Below are positions 8,461 through 16,914 of a stretch of 64,000 bases of DNA, piece after piece. The stretch covers positions 659,838-723,837 of the forward strand of contig JABTUM010000004.1 in NCBI GenBank assembly GCA_015075375.1. Direction: 5' to 3'. The stretch is from Planctomycetota bacterium. GTDB lineage: Bacteria > Planctomycetota > SZUA-567 > H5-PLA8. Position 1 is the first letter of the stretch; each line of letters begins with the position of its first letter. The notes beneath the pieces were generated by a model. That model made no database searches. It saw nothing but the letters and a program-made list of their open reading frames with translations, and had not been told where the DNA came from. The position numbers and the translations under genes were made by a program.

Positions 8461-9426
8461 TCAGGCCGGATACAGCCCGGTACTGAGGTACTTGAGCCCG
8501 CTGTCGCACGCGACCGTGACGATAAGGCTTCCGCGCGGAGCTTTGCGGGCCAGCATGAGCGCGGCGGCGACGTTGGCGCCGGTGGAATACCCGCCCATGA
8601 TCCCTTCGCGCGCGGCCAGCGCTCGGGCGGTACGCTTGGCTTCGGCGTCGGTCACAGTTAGGTAAGCATCCACAACGCTTCGGTCGTAAATCCCCGGCTC
8701 GACGGCATAGCCGCCGCCTTGAATCGCATGCCGCGTATCGCGCACCGGCTTTCCGGCCAGAAACGGCGCTTGAGCGGGTTCGACGGCAATCACGCGCACG
8801 CCGGCGTAGCGTTCCTTTAAGGCTTGAGCGGTCCCGATCAGCGTGCCGCTGGAACCGGCGAACGAACAGAAATGCGTGACGCGCCCGGCGGTCTGTTCCC
8901 AGATTTCGGGACCCGTCCCGAAGCGGTGCGCCCAGACCGATCCGGGGTTGTTGAACTGGTCGGGCCGGAACGCCTTGTATTTCTTGACCCGCTTTTGGGT
9001 CTCTGCCTCGACGAGGTCCAAATCTTCTTTGCTGACTTGCCCCGGCTTGGCGCCGGGAGCCTGGCGAACCTTAACGACTTCGGCGCCAAAGGCCTTGATC
9101 ATCTGGCTGCGCTCGGGCGTATTCCCGACGCTCAGCACCGCCGTGAAACGATATCCTTTGATCGCACAGGCCCAGGCGAGTCCCGCGCCCATGTTTCCGC
9201 TCGTCTTTTCGACGATGCGTTGGCCTTTGCGCAGCACCCCGGCGCGTTCGGCGGCTTCGATGATGGCGAGCGCCGGGCGGTCCTTGATGCTTGCGCCGGG
9301 CGAGAAGTACTCCAGCTTTACCGCGACGCGGCCAGGAAGGCCTTTGCCCAAGCGTTGGATTTCGACGAGCGGCGTCCAGCCCACGGCTTGCCCGGCATGC
9401 TCCAGCAATCCCGCCGGGCGGCTCAT
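8461..9426 (-). CDS. PLP-dependent cysteine synthase / O-acetylserine sulfhydrylase family protein
   Basis: The 321-residue fold-II PLP protein has K48 in SIKDRPA as the Schiff-base lysine. T75-G80 (TSGNMG) is the substrate loop, and GSSGT near residue 190 is the phosphate loop. CysK usually has TSGNTG, so the Thr-to-Met change in the loop suggests a variant substrate preference. EGIMGGYSTGAN near the C-terminus matches the CysK/CysM region. Likely activity is beta-replacement on O-acetylserine or O-phosphoserine to give cysteine, or a related reaction. Its ATG overlaps the stop of the upstream lipoprotein gene in ATGA, implying translational coupling, an odd partnership for a biosynthetic enzyme. 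Confidence 0.82.
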   Translation of the reverse strand: MSRPAGLLEHAGQAVGWTPLVEIQRLGKGLPGRVAVKLEYFSPGASIKDRPALAIIEAAERAGVLRKGQRIVEKTSGNMGAGLAWACAIKGYRFTAVLSVGNTPERSQMIKAFGAEVVKVRQAPGAKPGQVSKEDLDLVEAETQKRVKKYKAFRPDQFNNPGSVWAHRFGTGPEIWEQTAGRVTHFCSFAGSSGTLIGTAQALKERYAGVRVIAVEPAQAPFLAGKPVRDTRHAIQGGGYAVEPGIYDRSVVDAYLTVTDAEAKRTARALAAREGIMGGYSTGANVAAALMLARKAPRGSLIVTVACDSGLKYLSTGLYPA

Positions 9427-9899
9427 GGCGCTTTCTTCTCGGCGGGCTTCGTGGCCGGCGCGGGAGGAGGAGCGGAACGCTCCGAGCGTTCGAGCTGAAC
9501 GCGCATGCTTTCGAGAATGGTCTCGGACGCCGTGCGGTCGCCGAGCGATCCGACCTTCACCTTGCAGTCTACGGTGGTGGGCGAAACGAGCTGGAGGTTA
9601 ATTTCGGCGTCGAGGTTGGCCTTGGTCTTCCCGCGCAGCTTCGGCGCGCCGCCCGAACGCTTGGCGTCGTACGGCTCGACCATAAAGCCGTGCTTGCGCA
9701 GCGCCGACAGACCGGCCTGTGCGGCCTGATCGGTCGTTGTCTTAAAGGTATAGCCGCTGGCCTGCCCGTCCCAGGCGTAGCCGCTGAAGGACACGGCCGC
9801 CGCGCGAGCGGTATCGGTGCGTTCGCCGCCGCCGAAGCAACCGGCAAGCACGAGCGCCAAGAGCGCCAACGGAAGGACCGTCCGAATCGAGCGTTGCAT
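9423..9899 (-). CDS. Small lipoprotein, DUF3568-like
   Basis: The start MQRSIRTVLPLALLALVLAGC is a classic lipoprotein signal with the lipid-bearing cysteine at residue 21. The mature part (about 137 residues) resembles DUF3568-type periplasmic proteins, which have a small alpha-beta fold and no known function. The C-terminus is Pro/Lys/Ala rich. The start at 9899 is chosen because it makes the signal peptide complete; the upstream extension is not signal-like. The 4-base overlap with the next gene couples their translation. Confidence 0.72.
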   Translation of the reverse strand: MQRSIRTVLPLALLALVLAGCFGGGERTDTARAAAVSFSGYAWDGQASGYTFKTTTDQAAQAGLSALRKHGFMVEPYDAKRSGGAPKLRGKTKANLDAEINLQLVSPTTVDCKVKVGSLGDRTASETILESMRVQLERSERSAPPPAPATKPAEKKAP

Positions 9900-9999
9900 G
9901 ACGTTTCTATACCGAGAGCAGGGCGCGGTGGCAAACGCCATACGGCAGGCGCCTTTATTCCCGAATTGGAAGATCGTCGTAAACGTTCGTCGAATGGCG

Positions 10000-11835
10000 C
10001 TAAGGATTCGCCGGAACGGCCCCAAGCGCCACGCCTTCCCGCGTGCGGCTCCGGCCCAAGCTCAACTCCGCCACCCAGGCCAACAGCGCGAGGAGTACCC
10101 CCAGCGGCCAGAGCGACAAATCGCGCGGCGCCGCGACGGGAAGCAACGCTGCCCAGTCGGGCGCGGCGGCTTGAGGTGCACCCAGCGCGAGATCGGAGGC
10201 TTGGATATCGAGCACACCGAATCCGGTCGCGAGGCCGAACTCGGCCGGCTCGTCCAACGGCAGCGGCGCGGCAGCGGCGCGTTCCAACTCCGCCGCGCGT
10301 GCCGCCGCGTACGGTTCTTGATTCCCGTGAGCTTCGCGGAGCATACGCAGCAACAGCGTCGCGGCCGCTTGATGCGTGCTTTGCTTCTGAAGTTCGTCGC
10401 CCGGCGCCCAAGCGAGCACAAAACCGGGACGGTTCCCGGGCAGCCGGAAGCGCGCGGCCAGCGGGCGGCCTTCGGCGTCCTGCAGCAGCACCTTCAGATT
10501 CGCGACGGCTTCCAATTCGCGAGCGGCCGCGACAGGCAAGGCCAAGCCACCGCCACCGGCTGCAAATCCGCGCGTCAACGGATCGTCATCGCCCACGCGC
10601 ACGCTCGGATACTTCAGCGTTCCAGGGCCTACCTCGAAGGACGCGAACGCAGCCGGCGGCGCGATGAGCAAAAGCGCGCGTGCGCCGTCGGGCGCGCCCT
10701 GCTCGGGCACTTGATCGACGTAAACCTGGAGATCGACGGGGTTCGGATCGGTGAGTTCGGCCAGCACCGCTTGCGCGCCTGCTCGAAAGAGGAGTTCCAC
10801 CGCCGGCGCGCTGCCGTGGATGCGCACCCGCGGCGCGGACTGCGGGCGAGGTGCCAGCACCAAGCGGTCGTCTTCGGGTAGTGCGTCGGGACCGGCCTCG
10901 TTCTTCCAACGGACTTCCAGAACGGGAAGGGATTCGCCCGGCACACGAAACGCCACGCCCACGGCATCGCCGGCCTGACCGCTCGCCTGCAGCCGAACCT
11001 CGCGCGAGCCGGACACCGCTCCTTCCGGGTCGAGCGCTCTCCAAGCAACCGAGCCAACTACCGCCATGGTGGCAAAGTTGCGCACCTGGACCAGCACCTC
11101 GGTCTCCCCCGCGTCCAGATCCGCCGCCGGCTCGGGGACTCGTTCGCTGCCCACCGCCACCAGCGCCGCGTTATTCAGCCGCCCGCCCGGACCGAGCGTC
11201 GTCCAATGCACGGCCGTGCCGGCATCCGCCGGAGCTTCGCGCAACGAAAAAGCCAAGGCCACCGGGGGCGCATCGTTGGTCCCCAGCGTGCGTGCGGCAT
11301 CCAGAAGCGCGCGAGCCGCTTCGCCCGGCGATGGACCGGAGAGCGCGGGCAGCACCTGCTTGAGGGCGGAACGCGCTTCGTCCGGCGAGACGCCGGCGCT
11401 CGGCGTGAGCGGGCGCGGAACGGGCGCGGCCACCAGCAGAGCCACGCGGTCATCGGATTGCAGTGCATCCAACACTTCACGCGCCGAAGCTTCCATGAGT
11501 TCCCAGCCGCGCCGGCCACCGGGAAGCGTAGCCCGCGCCGCGGGACCGTTATCCAACAGAATCGCCACGAACCGGCCTGGGGCCGTCTGCCCACGCCAAG
11601 CCGGACCGGCCAGCGCAAAGGCGATACCCAACAGTGCGGCGGCCTGGAGCAGAAAGGGAGGATCGAGAAGGTTCAGCGAACGCGGCGGAGCGCTGACTTG
11701 AAGGGCTACGCGCTTCCAGAGCAGTAGGCTGCCCGCGTAGAGTTCGCGGCGGCGTTCGCGGTAAAGTTGCAGGAGCAGCAGGATCGCCACGCCGGCGGGA
11801 AACAGGACCAGCGCCCAAGGGTACGCGAAGCTCAT
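10000..11835 (-). CDS. BatA-type membrane protein with degenerate von Willebrand A domain
   Basis: The 611-residue protein begins with the aerotolerance-regulator N-terminal layout. A first membrane helix (about residues 3-23) is followed by a basic loop ending LYAGSLLLWKRV and a second helix near residues 55-75. A VWA-like domain follows, but where a metal site needs DxSxS this protein reads LLDNGPAARA, so metal binding is doubtful. A C-terminal helix lies near residues 575-600. The start at 11835 (MSFAYPWALVLFP) follows AGGAG. A second BatA-like protein at 18644 retains the motif, so this copy may act without metal or as a structural partner. It heads a minus-strand run of four genes. Confidence 0.75.
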   Translation of the reverse strand: MSFAYPWALVLFPAGVAILLLLQLYRERRRELYAGSLLLWKRVALQVSAPPRSLNLLDPPFLLQAAALLGIAFALAGPAWRGQTAPGRFVAILLDNGPAARATLPGGRRGWELMEASAREVLDALQSDDRVALLVAAPVPRPLTPSAGVSPDEARSALKQVLPALSGPSPGEAARALLDAARTLGTNDAPPVALAFSLREAPADAGTAVHWTTLGPGGRLNNAALVAVGSERVPEPAADLDAGETEVLVQVRNFATMAVVGSVAWRALDPEGAVSGSREVRLQASGQAGDAVGVAFRVPGESLPVLEVRWKNEAGPDALPEDDRLVLAPRPQSAPRVRIHGSAPAVELLFRAGAQAVLAELTDPNPVDLQVYVDQVPEQGAPDGARALLLIAPPAAFASFEVGPGTLKYPSVRVGDDDPLTRGFAAGGGGLALPVAAARELEAVANLKVLLQDAEGRPLAARFRLPGNRPGFVLAWAPGDELQKQSTHQAAATLLLRMLREAHGNQEPYAAARAAELERAAAAPLPLDEPAEFGLATGFGVLDIQASDLALGAPQAAAPDWAALLPVAAPRDLSLWPLGVLLALLAWVAELSLGRSRTREGVALGAVPANP

Positions 11836-11979
11836 CGCCGGCCCGCTCCTAGGCCCCAATCAACGCAGCGTCGCGGCGGGTGGTTCATGGCTTCGGATTC
11901 TAATGGAGCGCCGAAATGAGGGAGGTCAGAAAGCAGGCGTGACGCCGCCGCCTTGAATTCGGTGAATCCAGCGAGCTTT

Positions 11980-12495
11980 CTACGCCGTCTCGATGCCCAA
12001 CTCCCGCGCCGCTTGGCGGAAGGCTTCGCATGCGGGCGCGTCGAAAAGCACAAAGCGGACTTCCTTCAGGCTTACGCCGGGGCGGCGCAGGTGCTCGTCG
12101 GCCAGCGTAAGCATGACGCGGGCGCAATCGGCGAGCGCGTAGCCGCCCACACCGGTCCCGATGGCAGGAAAGGCCAGACTGACGAGCTTGTGCCGTTCGG
12201 CCAAGTCGAGGCTGTTTCGCGTGGCATCCGTGAGGGATCGAGTCGTGACCGACCCGCCCAGATGCATCCCGGCGGCGTGGATCACATGCTTCGCGGGCAG
12301 GCCGCCGGCCCCGGTCAACGCCGCGCCGCCCAGTTCGACCGGACCGTGAGCATCGCATTCCTGCTGGATCGTGGGCCCGCCGTGTTTGCGAATCGCCCCG
12401 GCTACTCCGGAGCCAAGCTTCAAATCGGTGTTCGCGGCATTGACGATCGCGTCCAGCGCTTGCGCGGTGAGATCGCCTTGCAGTATGCGGATCAT
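11980..12495 (-). CDS. Macrodomain protein (ADP-ribose binding/hydrolysing)
   Basis: The 171-residue protein is a single macrodomain: GDLTAQALDAIVNAANTDL (about residues 7-25), GSGVAGAIRKHGG, and the C-terminal loop AIGTGVGGY. These are the ADP-ribose distal-ribose and diphosphate loops of the MacroD/YmdB class. Known members remove mono-ADP-ribose from proteins or deacetylate O-acetyl-ADP-ribose. The start is fixed by a strong GGAGGGG 6 bases upstream of the ATG at 12495. It diverges from the NYN gene across 183 bp. Confidence 0.9.
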   Translation of the reverse strand: MIRILQGDLTAQALDAIVNAANTDLKLGSGVAGAIRKHGGPTIQQECDAHGPVELGGAALTGAGGLPAKHVIHAAGMHLGGSVTTRSLTDATRNSLDLAERHKLVSLAFPAIGTGVGGYALADCARVMLTLADEHLRRPGVSLKEVRFVLFDAPACEAFRQAARELGIETA

Positions 12496-12678
12496 GGAAT
12501 CCCCTCCGGAAGATGCGATTACGGTAACAGATTCGCACCCGGCACCATGGGGTGCAATATAAACCGGGAAGCCGTCTTCGGGGGCCTCGAACTTCCGTTC
12601 CCGCTCCGACCGCCTTGCGGAAAACACCCTAACCCGAGTAGCGTAGCGCCCGTTCGCCGTACCCGAGGACTTCCAATC

Positions 12679-13854
12679 ATGAATGCGCAGCCTGCTCCCA
12701 CCGAACGCCGCCGCCTGTTGGCCGTCTTCATCGACTTCGAAAATCTGGCGCTGGGCTTCCGCGGCCCGAACATGCGCTTCGACATCGCCCGCGTTTTGCG
12801 CCGGTTGGTCGAGAAGGGCAATATCGTGGTCAAGCGCGCGTACGCCGACTGGAAGCGCTTCCAGAATTACACGACCGATCTCCACGAAGCCGCGGTGGAA
12901 TTGATCGAGATCCCGCGCCGGCACATTACGGGCAAAAACAGCGCCGACATCCGCTTGGTCGTGGACGCGATGGACTTGGGCTACAGCAAAGAGCACATCG
13001 ATACGATCGTGATCGTCAGCGGCGACAGCGATTTCTCTCCGCTGGTCAGCAAGCTGAAAGAAAACGGGAAGCATGTGATCGGCTTGGGCATGCAAGCCAG
13101 CACCAGCGAACTGCTCCGCGACAATTGCGACGAGTTCATCTACTACGAAGACCTGACCGCGCCGGTGATCGCGCCGGTGGTGCCCAAGCCGGTGGCCGAG
13201 AGCCTGGACGAGAAGCGCCGCAAGCTCTTCGAGTTGCTGGTCGAGTCGTGCGAAGCGCTGCGCCGCGAAAATCGTGACACGCTCTGGTCGAGCATGGTGA
13301 AGGAGACCATGCAGCGCAAGCGCCCGGCGTTCAACGAAGGCTACTACGGCTACAAGACCTTCAGCAAGCTGCTGGAAGACGCGCAGGCGCGCGGGCTGGT
13401 GGAACTGCGCCGCGACGAAAGCAACCGGACCTACATCGTCACGCGCTTCGGCCTCGAATTAGAGAACGGCGCGCGCGGCTCGAGCCGTTCTGCGCCGGCC
13501 GCGGCTTCCGCCCCCGCGCAACTCCAAGCACCCGTTGCCGATCGCATCGATCCGCCGCCACCGCCGGAGACCGCGGCCCCTCCCGAAGGCGACGCGGACG
13601 ACGAAGGCCCACGCCTGTCGGAGGCCGAGGCGCAGGCCCTGGAGGCGCGCCGGCGGATTTCAGAAGAGGATCCTGCCGCCGCGAGCGCCGGGGCGGCCGA
13701 TCGTCCGCGCAGGCGCCGGGGTCGCCGGGGCGGCGCGCGGCGCAGGGCGCAAAAAGCAACGGCCGGAACCCCTGCCGAGGCCCCGGCCGTCGAAGCAACG
13801 CCCGCAAAGGAGCCCGCGCGTCCCAGACGCCGCGCTCCCCGCAAGAGTACTTGA
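12679..13854 (+). CDS. NYN-domain (PIN-like) protein with OST-HTH/LOTUS domain and basic tail
   Basis: In this 391-residue protein residues 13-155 form a NYN/LabA domain. VFIDFEN (D19, E21, N22), NSADIRLVVDAMD and VSGDSDFSPLV carry the acidic residues of a PIN-like nuclease site. Residues about 175-255 look like an OST-HTH/LOTUS winged helix (LFELLVESCEALRREN onward). The tail is disordered, Pro/Ala rich and ends in Arg-rich RRRRGRRGGARRR, likely to bind RNA. The likely role is RNA binding or cleavage, by family analogy. The gene converges on the next with no spacing: its stop ends at 13854 and the minus-strand stop begins at 13855. Confidence 0.85.
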   Translation: MNAQPAPTERRRLLAVFIDFENLALGFRGPNMRFDIARVLRRLVEKGNIVVKRAYADWKRFQNYTTDLHEAAVELIEIPRRHITGKNSADIRLVVDAMDLGYSKEHIDTIVIVSGDSDFSPLVSKLKENGKHVIGLGMQASTSELLRDNCDEFIYYEDLTAPVIAPVVPKPVAESLDEKRRKLFELLVESCEALRRENRDTLWSSMVKETMQRKRPAFNEGYYGYKTFSKLLEDAQARGLVELRRDESNRTYIVTRFGLELENGARGSSRSAPAAASAPAQLQAPVADRIDPPPPPETAAPPEGDADDEGPRLSEAEAQALEARRRISEEDPAAASAGAADRPRRRRGRRGGARRRAQKATAGTPAEAPAVEATPAKEPARPRRRAPRKST

Positions 13855-14271
13855 TTACATCTTGTCGAAGCGCATCTGCATCACCTTCAGGGCGTCGCCG
13901 TCCTTGGTGAAGTTCACGCTTACTTTGATCTTCTCGTTCTTCTCGAACTTGGCCTGAAAGACCAGCAGCGGCATATCGCCCGTCAGCACCGTCTCGTTTT
14001 TGATCAGCTCCTTCGAGACGTAGTTCCCGAACTCCTTCTTGTACATGTTGATGAACAAGTTCGTGAACATCTGCTCGGTGGCTACGGCCGCCATCATCTT
14101 GGCGTACTCGCCATTGAAGGTCTTGTGGTCGCCGTCGTTGTAGGCCTTGAGCATCTTGTCGACGGTGGGTTCAAGCTGCTTGAGCAGCGCTTCGCCTTCA
14201 GCCGCCCGAACGTGGCTCGCTACGAAGGTTAAAGCCAGCACCAGCGCGCCGGCCATCCAATGCTTGCGCAT
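13855..14271 (-). CDS. Small secreted protein of unknown function
   Basis: The 138-residue protein starts with a clear signal peptide (MRKHWMAGALVLALTFVAS, cleavage after VRA) and AAGGAGA 7 bases upstream of the ATG. The mature part of about 115 residues looks like the DUF3887/NTF2-like class: an early helix with KMLKAYNDGD, then alternating beta segments ending KVMQMRFDKM. The sequence is lysine rich and less Arg rich than neighbours. No catalytic residues can be named. Confidence 0.75.
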   Translation of the reverse strand: MRKHWMAGALVLALTFVASHVRAAEGEALLKQLEPTVDKMLKAYNDGDHKTFNGEYAKMMAAVATEQMFTNLFINMYKKEFGNYVSKELIKNETVLTGDMPLLVFQAKFEKNEKIKVSVNFTKDGDALKVMQMRFDKM

Positions 14272-14564
14272 GTTACGTCTCCTTGAGGACTAGGTGGTCG
14301 GCGCGCCGAAGGGCTGCGCCGGAAGCGCGTGACCATACTCGCGCCGCGCCGAGGGGCAAGCGCGATTGGACCGGTCGTGCCCAAGTAAGGTCCGCATCGA
14401 GTGGCCCCACGGGTCACAAGTGCAGTCGGAGTATGCCGATACATGAAGCGGCCACCTCGAATGGAACGGTTTCTTGGACCTTTTTTCGGGGGATTGGGCT
14501 GGCCCCATTAGGTTGCTCAGCTAGACTCGTCCTTGCCTTGGCGGTTTCAAAGGGAGTGTGCTTC
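14272..14564. other. Intergenic region with divergent promoters
   Basis: These 293 bases separate the divergent genes at 14271 and 14565. No reading frame here has a ribosome site. The half next to 14565 includes a T-rich run (CTTTTTTC) but no clear promoter consensus that I can support. Confidence 0.4.
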
Positions 14565-14882
14565 ATGGCCGGCGATAGTTCGTCGATGATTGATTTGCGG
14601 CCGGTGCACGAAATGGGTGCACGCTGCGCAAGTTGCCGTACCGAATTGCTCGGCGAAGCCTACCAAAGCGCGGCGTTTGAAAAACCGGTCTGTAAGGTCT
14701 GCTACACCAAACACAAAGAGCGCGCCAAAGCGGCCGCGTCTCCGGAAACGTCCACTTCCCGCAAGTCGGTGGCGCTGCCGCAGCTCAAGGAACAGGCGCG
14801 CATGGAATGGCTGCGCCCGGCGATCATCGCCGTAACGGTGCTGGCCGCCGCAATCGCAGCCTATTTTCTGACCCGCAAATAG
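14565..14882 (+). CDS. Zinc-ribbon, C-terminally membrane-anchored small protein
   Basis: The 105-residue protein has two CxxC pairs (C21, C24 and C43, C46) forming a short zinc ribbon, then a charged linker. A single membrane helix at about residues 84-101 ends just before TRK, so it is tail-anchored with the ribbon in the cytoplasm. AGGGAG lies 9 bases upstream of the chosen ATG; the longer upstream frame lacks a start signal. No family name is certain. Its stop abuts the minus-strand gene at 14883 without a gap. Confidence 0.75.
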   Translation: MAGDSSSMIDLRPVHEMGARCASCRTELLGEAYQSAAFEKPVCKVCYTKHKERAKAAASPETSTSRKSVALPQLKEQARMEWLRPAIIAVTVLAAAIAAYFLTRK

Positions 14883-15338
14883 TCAGCGCGCCAGCCGTAT
14901 TGCCAATTGCTCCAAGCAACCGTTCCAGCCCCAAGCGTGGTCGTCGCGCTCCTGCGCGGTATTAAAGCCTTCGTGGCGCAGGGTCAGCTCGGTCTTTCCG
15001 CTGCCCAGATCCTTGAGCAGGATCGTAACCTGAGTCTCGCGCAGGGAATCGAACATGCCCGGCGGCCAGTTCCAGGTGAAAACGAGCTTCTCCGGAGGAA
15101 CGATCTCGAGGTAGCGGCCCGAGATCAAGATGGGATCCCGCGCCGGTCCCATCCCGATGCGCCACGCGCCGCCAGGCCGGAAGTCCACTTCGGCCAGACA
15201 GGTACCCATCCCCGCGCTGGGAGCAAACCATTCCTTGAGCCTGAGCGGATCGGTCCACGCATACCAAACCCGTTCGCGCGAAGCATCCAATACTCGCGAG
15301 AGGTTCAAGATTAGTGAAGAGTTTGCCTGCTTCACCAT
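14883..15338 (-). CDS. SRPBCC/AHSA1-domain protein
   Basis: The 151-residue protein is an activator-of-Hsp90-like START fold: SRVLDASRERVWYAWTDP near the N-terminus, EWFAP, a RPGGAWR strand, and HEGFNT followed by the C-terminal helix GWNGCLEQLA. Such proteins bind hydrophobic ligands in a cavity; the ligand is unknown here. It is the last gene of the four-gene operon headed by the ArsR regulator at 16730 and is a paralogue of 15911-16360. Confidence 0.85.
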   Translation of the reverse strand: MVKQANSSLILNLSRVLDASRERVWYAWTDPLRLKEWFAPSAGMGTCLAEVDFRPGGAWRIGMGPARDPILISGRYLEIVPPEKLVFTWNWPPGMFDSLRETQVTILLKDLGSGKTELTLRHEGFNTAQERDDHAWGWNGCLEQLAIRLAR

Positions 15339-15375
15339 GGCTGAAATCCTTGACGAATGCTGGGATCGCCGCGTT

Positions 15376-15879
15376 TCAAATGAAGCCTTTCAAGCCCTGC
15401 AGACGCCGCAAAAGACTGATCTCGCCGTTATGATGTCCTTCGTGAACGGCCAAGGCGCGAAGGCAATCGCCCGGCGTCTTCAGAAACGCGGGCACCTCGA
15501 TGCCGGCCGGAACGTTCAGCGGCCGTTCGAGTTCGTGCGGATTCAAGGTCTTTAGAAACTCCGCCACCCGCGGACGCCACGCTTCCCCCAGTTTGCGGAC
15601 CTCGGAGAGTTTGGGGAGCGCCGCGATCGGCTCCGGCAGCACGGCTCCCATGCGGTAATGCTTCTGGTAGCTCCCGATCTCCGGATCGGCCGCGCCCTTC
15701 ACGAGGCCCAGGAAGACCGAGGCCTCGACATAAATCATGTGCCCCAGATGCCAGGCAATCGGTGGAATATCCGGACCGGGTTGCCAGAAGCCCTGAGCAT
15801 CGTCCAAGCCGTCCAAAAGCTTGGTCTGGAAGCCTCGGAGCATGCCCGTTTGCTGGAAGTACTGTTCGATCAGGCTCAT
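15376..15879 (-). CDS. DinB-family four-helix protein
   Basis: The 167-residue protein has the DinB_2 pattern: H44 and H47 in IAWHLGHM and the later AVHEGHHNGEI motif supply three histidines for a metal ion. It follows the SRPBCC gene by 31 bp and precedes another SRPBCC gene by 37 bp, so it is co-transcribed. The family includes thiol transferases that use mycothiol or bacillithiol, but most members are uncharacterised, so the reaction is not assigned. Confidence 0.85.
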   Translation of the reverse strand: MSLIEQYFQQTGMLRGFQTKLLDGLDDAQGFWQPGPDIPPIAWHLGHMIYVEASVFLGLVKGAADPEIGSYQKHYRMGAVLPEPIAALPKLSEVRKLGEAWRPRVAEFLKTLNPHELERPLNVPAGIEVPAFLKTPGDCLRALAVHEGHHNGEISLLRRLQGLKGFI

Positions 15880-15910
15880 GCGTATCGTCCTTTCGCGTAG
15901 CGTTCGAGTT

Positions 15911-16360
15911 TCAGCGTTCGCAAGCGCGCGCCAAGTTCTCCAAAGCGCCGCTCCAGCCTTGGCCGTGATCGTCGCGCATCGGTTCGGCCGGGAAACCGGT
16001 GTGGGTCAGCGTCAGCAACGTGCCACCGGGCGCGTCCTGCAATTCAATGGTGACCAGCGTGTCAATCTGCGGCTTCCCTTCCCACGTCCAGGTAAAGACC
16101 AGCTTGGCGTCGGGCACGATCTCCCTAAAGGTGCCCGTGGCAATATGCCGAACGCCTTTCGTTTTATGCCGCATGCCGAAGCGATACGCGCCTCCAGGCT
16201 TTAACTCCAGTTCTGCGACCTCCGGTTCGTACTCGGGGCCCGCACCCCACCAGCGCAGCAGGTGCTCGGGCTGCGTCCACGCCGCGTACACCTGCTTGCG
16301 AGGTGCCTTAATGGTTCGGCGCAGAATCAGGGTCTGAGGGTCCGGTTTGAGCAGTTCCAT
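15911..16360 (-). CDS. SRPBCC/AHSA1-domain protein, translationally overlapping arsR
   Basis: The 149-residue START-fold protein has IKAPRKQVYAAWTQPEHLLRWW, then LKPGGAYRFGM and HTGFPAEP, ending in GWSGALENLARA. The start at 16360 (MELLKPDPQT) is chosen over a longer frame at 16504 because the extra residues are not fold-like. The gene overlaps the 3' end of the arsR gene by 53 bp, an arrangement often seen for ArsR-SRPBCC pairs, suggesting coupled expression. The ligand is unknown. Confidence 0.85.
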   Translation of the reverse strand: MELLKPDPQTLILRRTIKAPRKQVYAAWTQPEHLLRWWGAGPEYEPEVAELELKPGGAYRFGMRHKTKGVRHIATGTFREIVPDAKLVFTWTWEGKPQIDTLVTIELQDAPGGTLLTLTHTGFPAEPMRDDHGQGWSGALENLARACER

Positions 16361-16730
16361 CGGGGATTCGCTCCGCTTGAGGCTCCTGCGTTGGCAGCAC
16401 TTCCGCTTGCTTGGCCAAATAGGCCGCCAGTTGGTCCAACTGCCTTTCCCAGAACATGCGGTAGCGCTCGATCCAGACCTGCGCGTCCCGCAGCGGCTGA
16501 GCATCCAGCTTGCAGCGCCGCAGCCGGCCGTCCTTTTCCTGCTTCAGGAGACCGGCCCGCTCGAGCACCCGAAGGTGCTTGCTGATGGCCGGTAGACTGA
16601 TTTCAAACGGCGCGGCCAGTTCGCCGACGGACGTCTCCCCTGCCGCCAAGCGAGTCAAAATGGCTCGGCGCGTGGGGTCGGCGAGCGCCGCAAAGGTTGC
16701 ATCCAAAACGAGTTCTGAACTATTAACCAT
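16308..16730 (-). CDS. ArsR-family transcriptional repressor
   Basis: The 140-residue protein has a winged helix across residues 10-95: LADPTRRAILTRLAAGETSV, then ISLPAISKHLRVLERAGLL as recognition helix. No CxC metal-binding motif of classical ArsR is seen. It belongs to the small ArsR type that accompanies SRPBCC proteins, whose signal is unknown. It is the first gene of the operon running down to 14883 and probably regulates it through the palindrome over its own start codon. Confidence 0.9.
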   Translation of the reverse strand: MVNSSELVLDATFAALADPTRRAILTRLAAGETSVGELAAPFEISLPAISKHLRVLERAGLLKQEKDGRLRRCKLDAQPLRDAQVWIERYRMFWERQLDQLAAYLAKQAEVLPTQEPQAERIPDGTAQTGPSDPDSAPNH

Positions 16731-16776
16731 ACGGTTAAATAATAGCTTCGGGCACGAGCTGGCGCAAGGGTTAAAT
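16723..16776. promoter_or_regulatory. Candidate ArsR operator (TTAACC-N4-GGTTAA plus an extra half-site)
   Basis: TTAACC at 16723-16728 and GGTTAA at 16733-16738 form a perfect inverted repeat with a 4-base spacer that includes the arsR start codon (complement at 16728-16730). GGTTAAAT recurs 36 bp upstream at 16769-16776 as a second half-site. The repeats are directly visible; autoregulation is inferred. Confidence 0.5.
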
Positions 16777-16914
16777 TCACTTTTTCAAAGGCTTTAGATG
16801 CACAACGTGGAATGACGGGGTACAGGGTTGAACTCCGACTCAGTCCTGTTAGCTTAACAAACCTAGCTTGGGTCACTAAACCGCACTGGTGCAGGTCCGG
16901 GGAGATTTCGCTCC

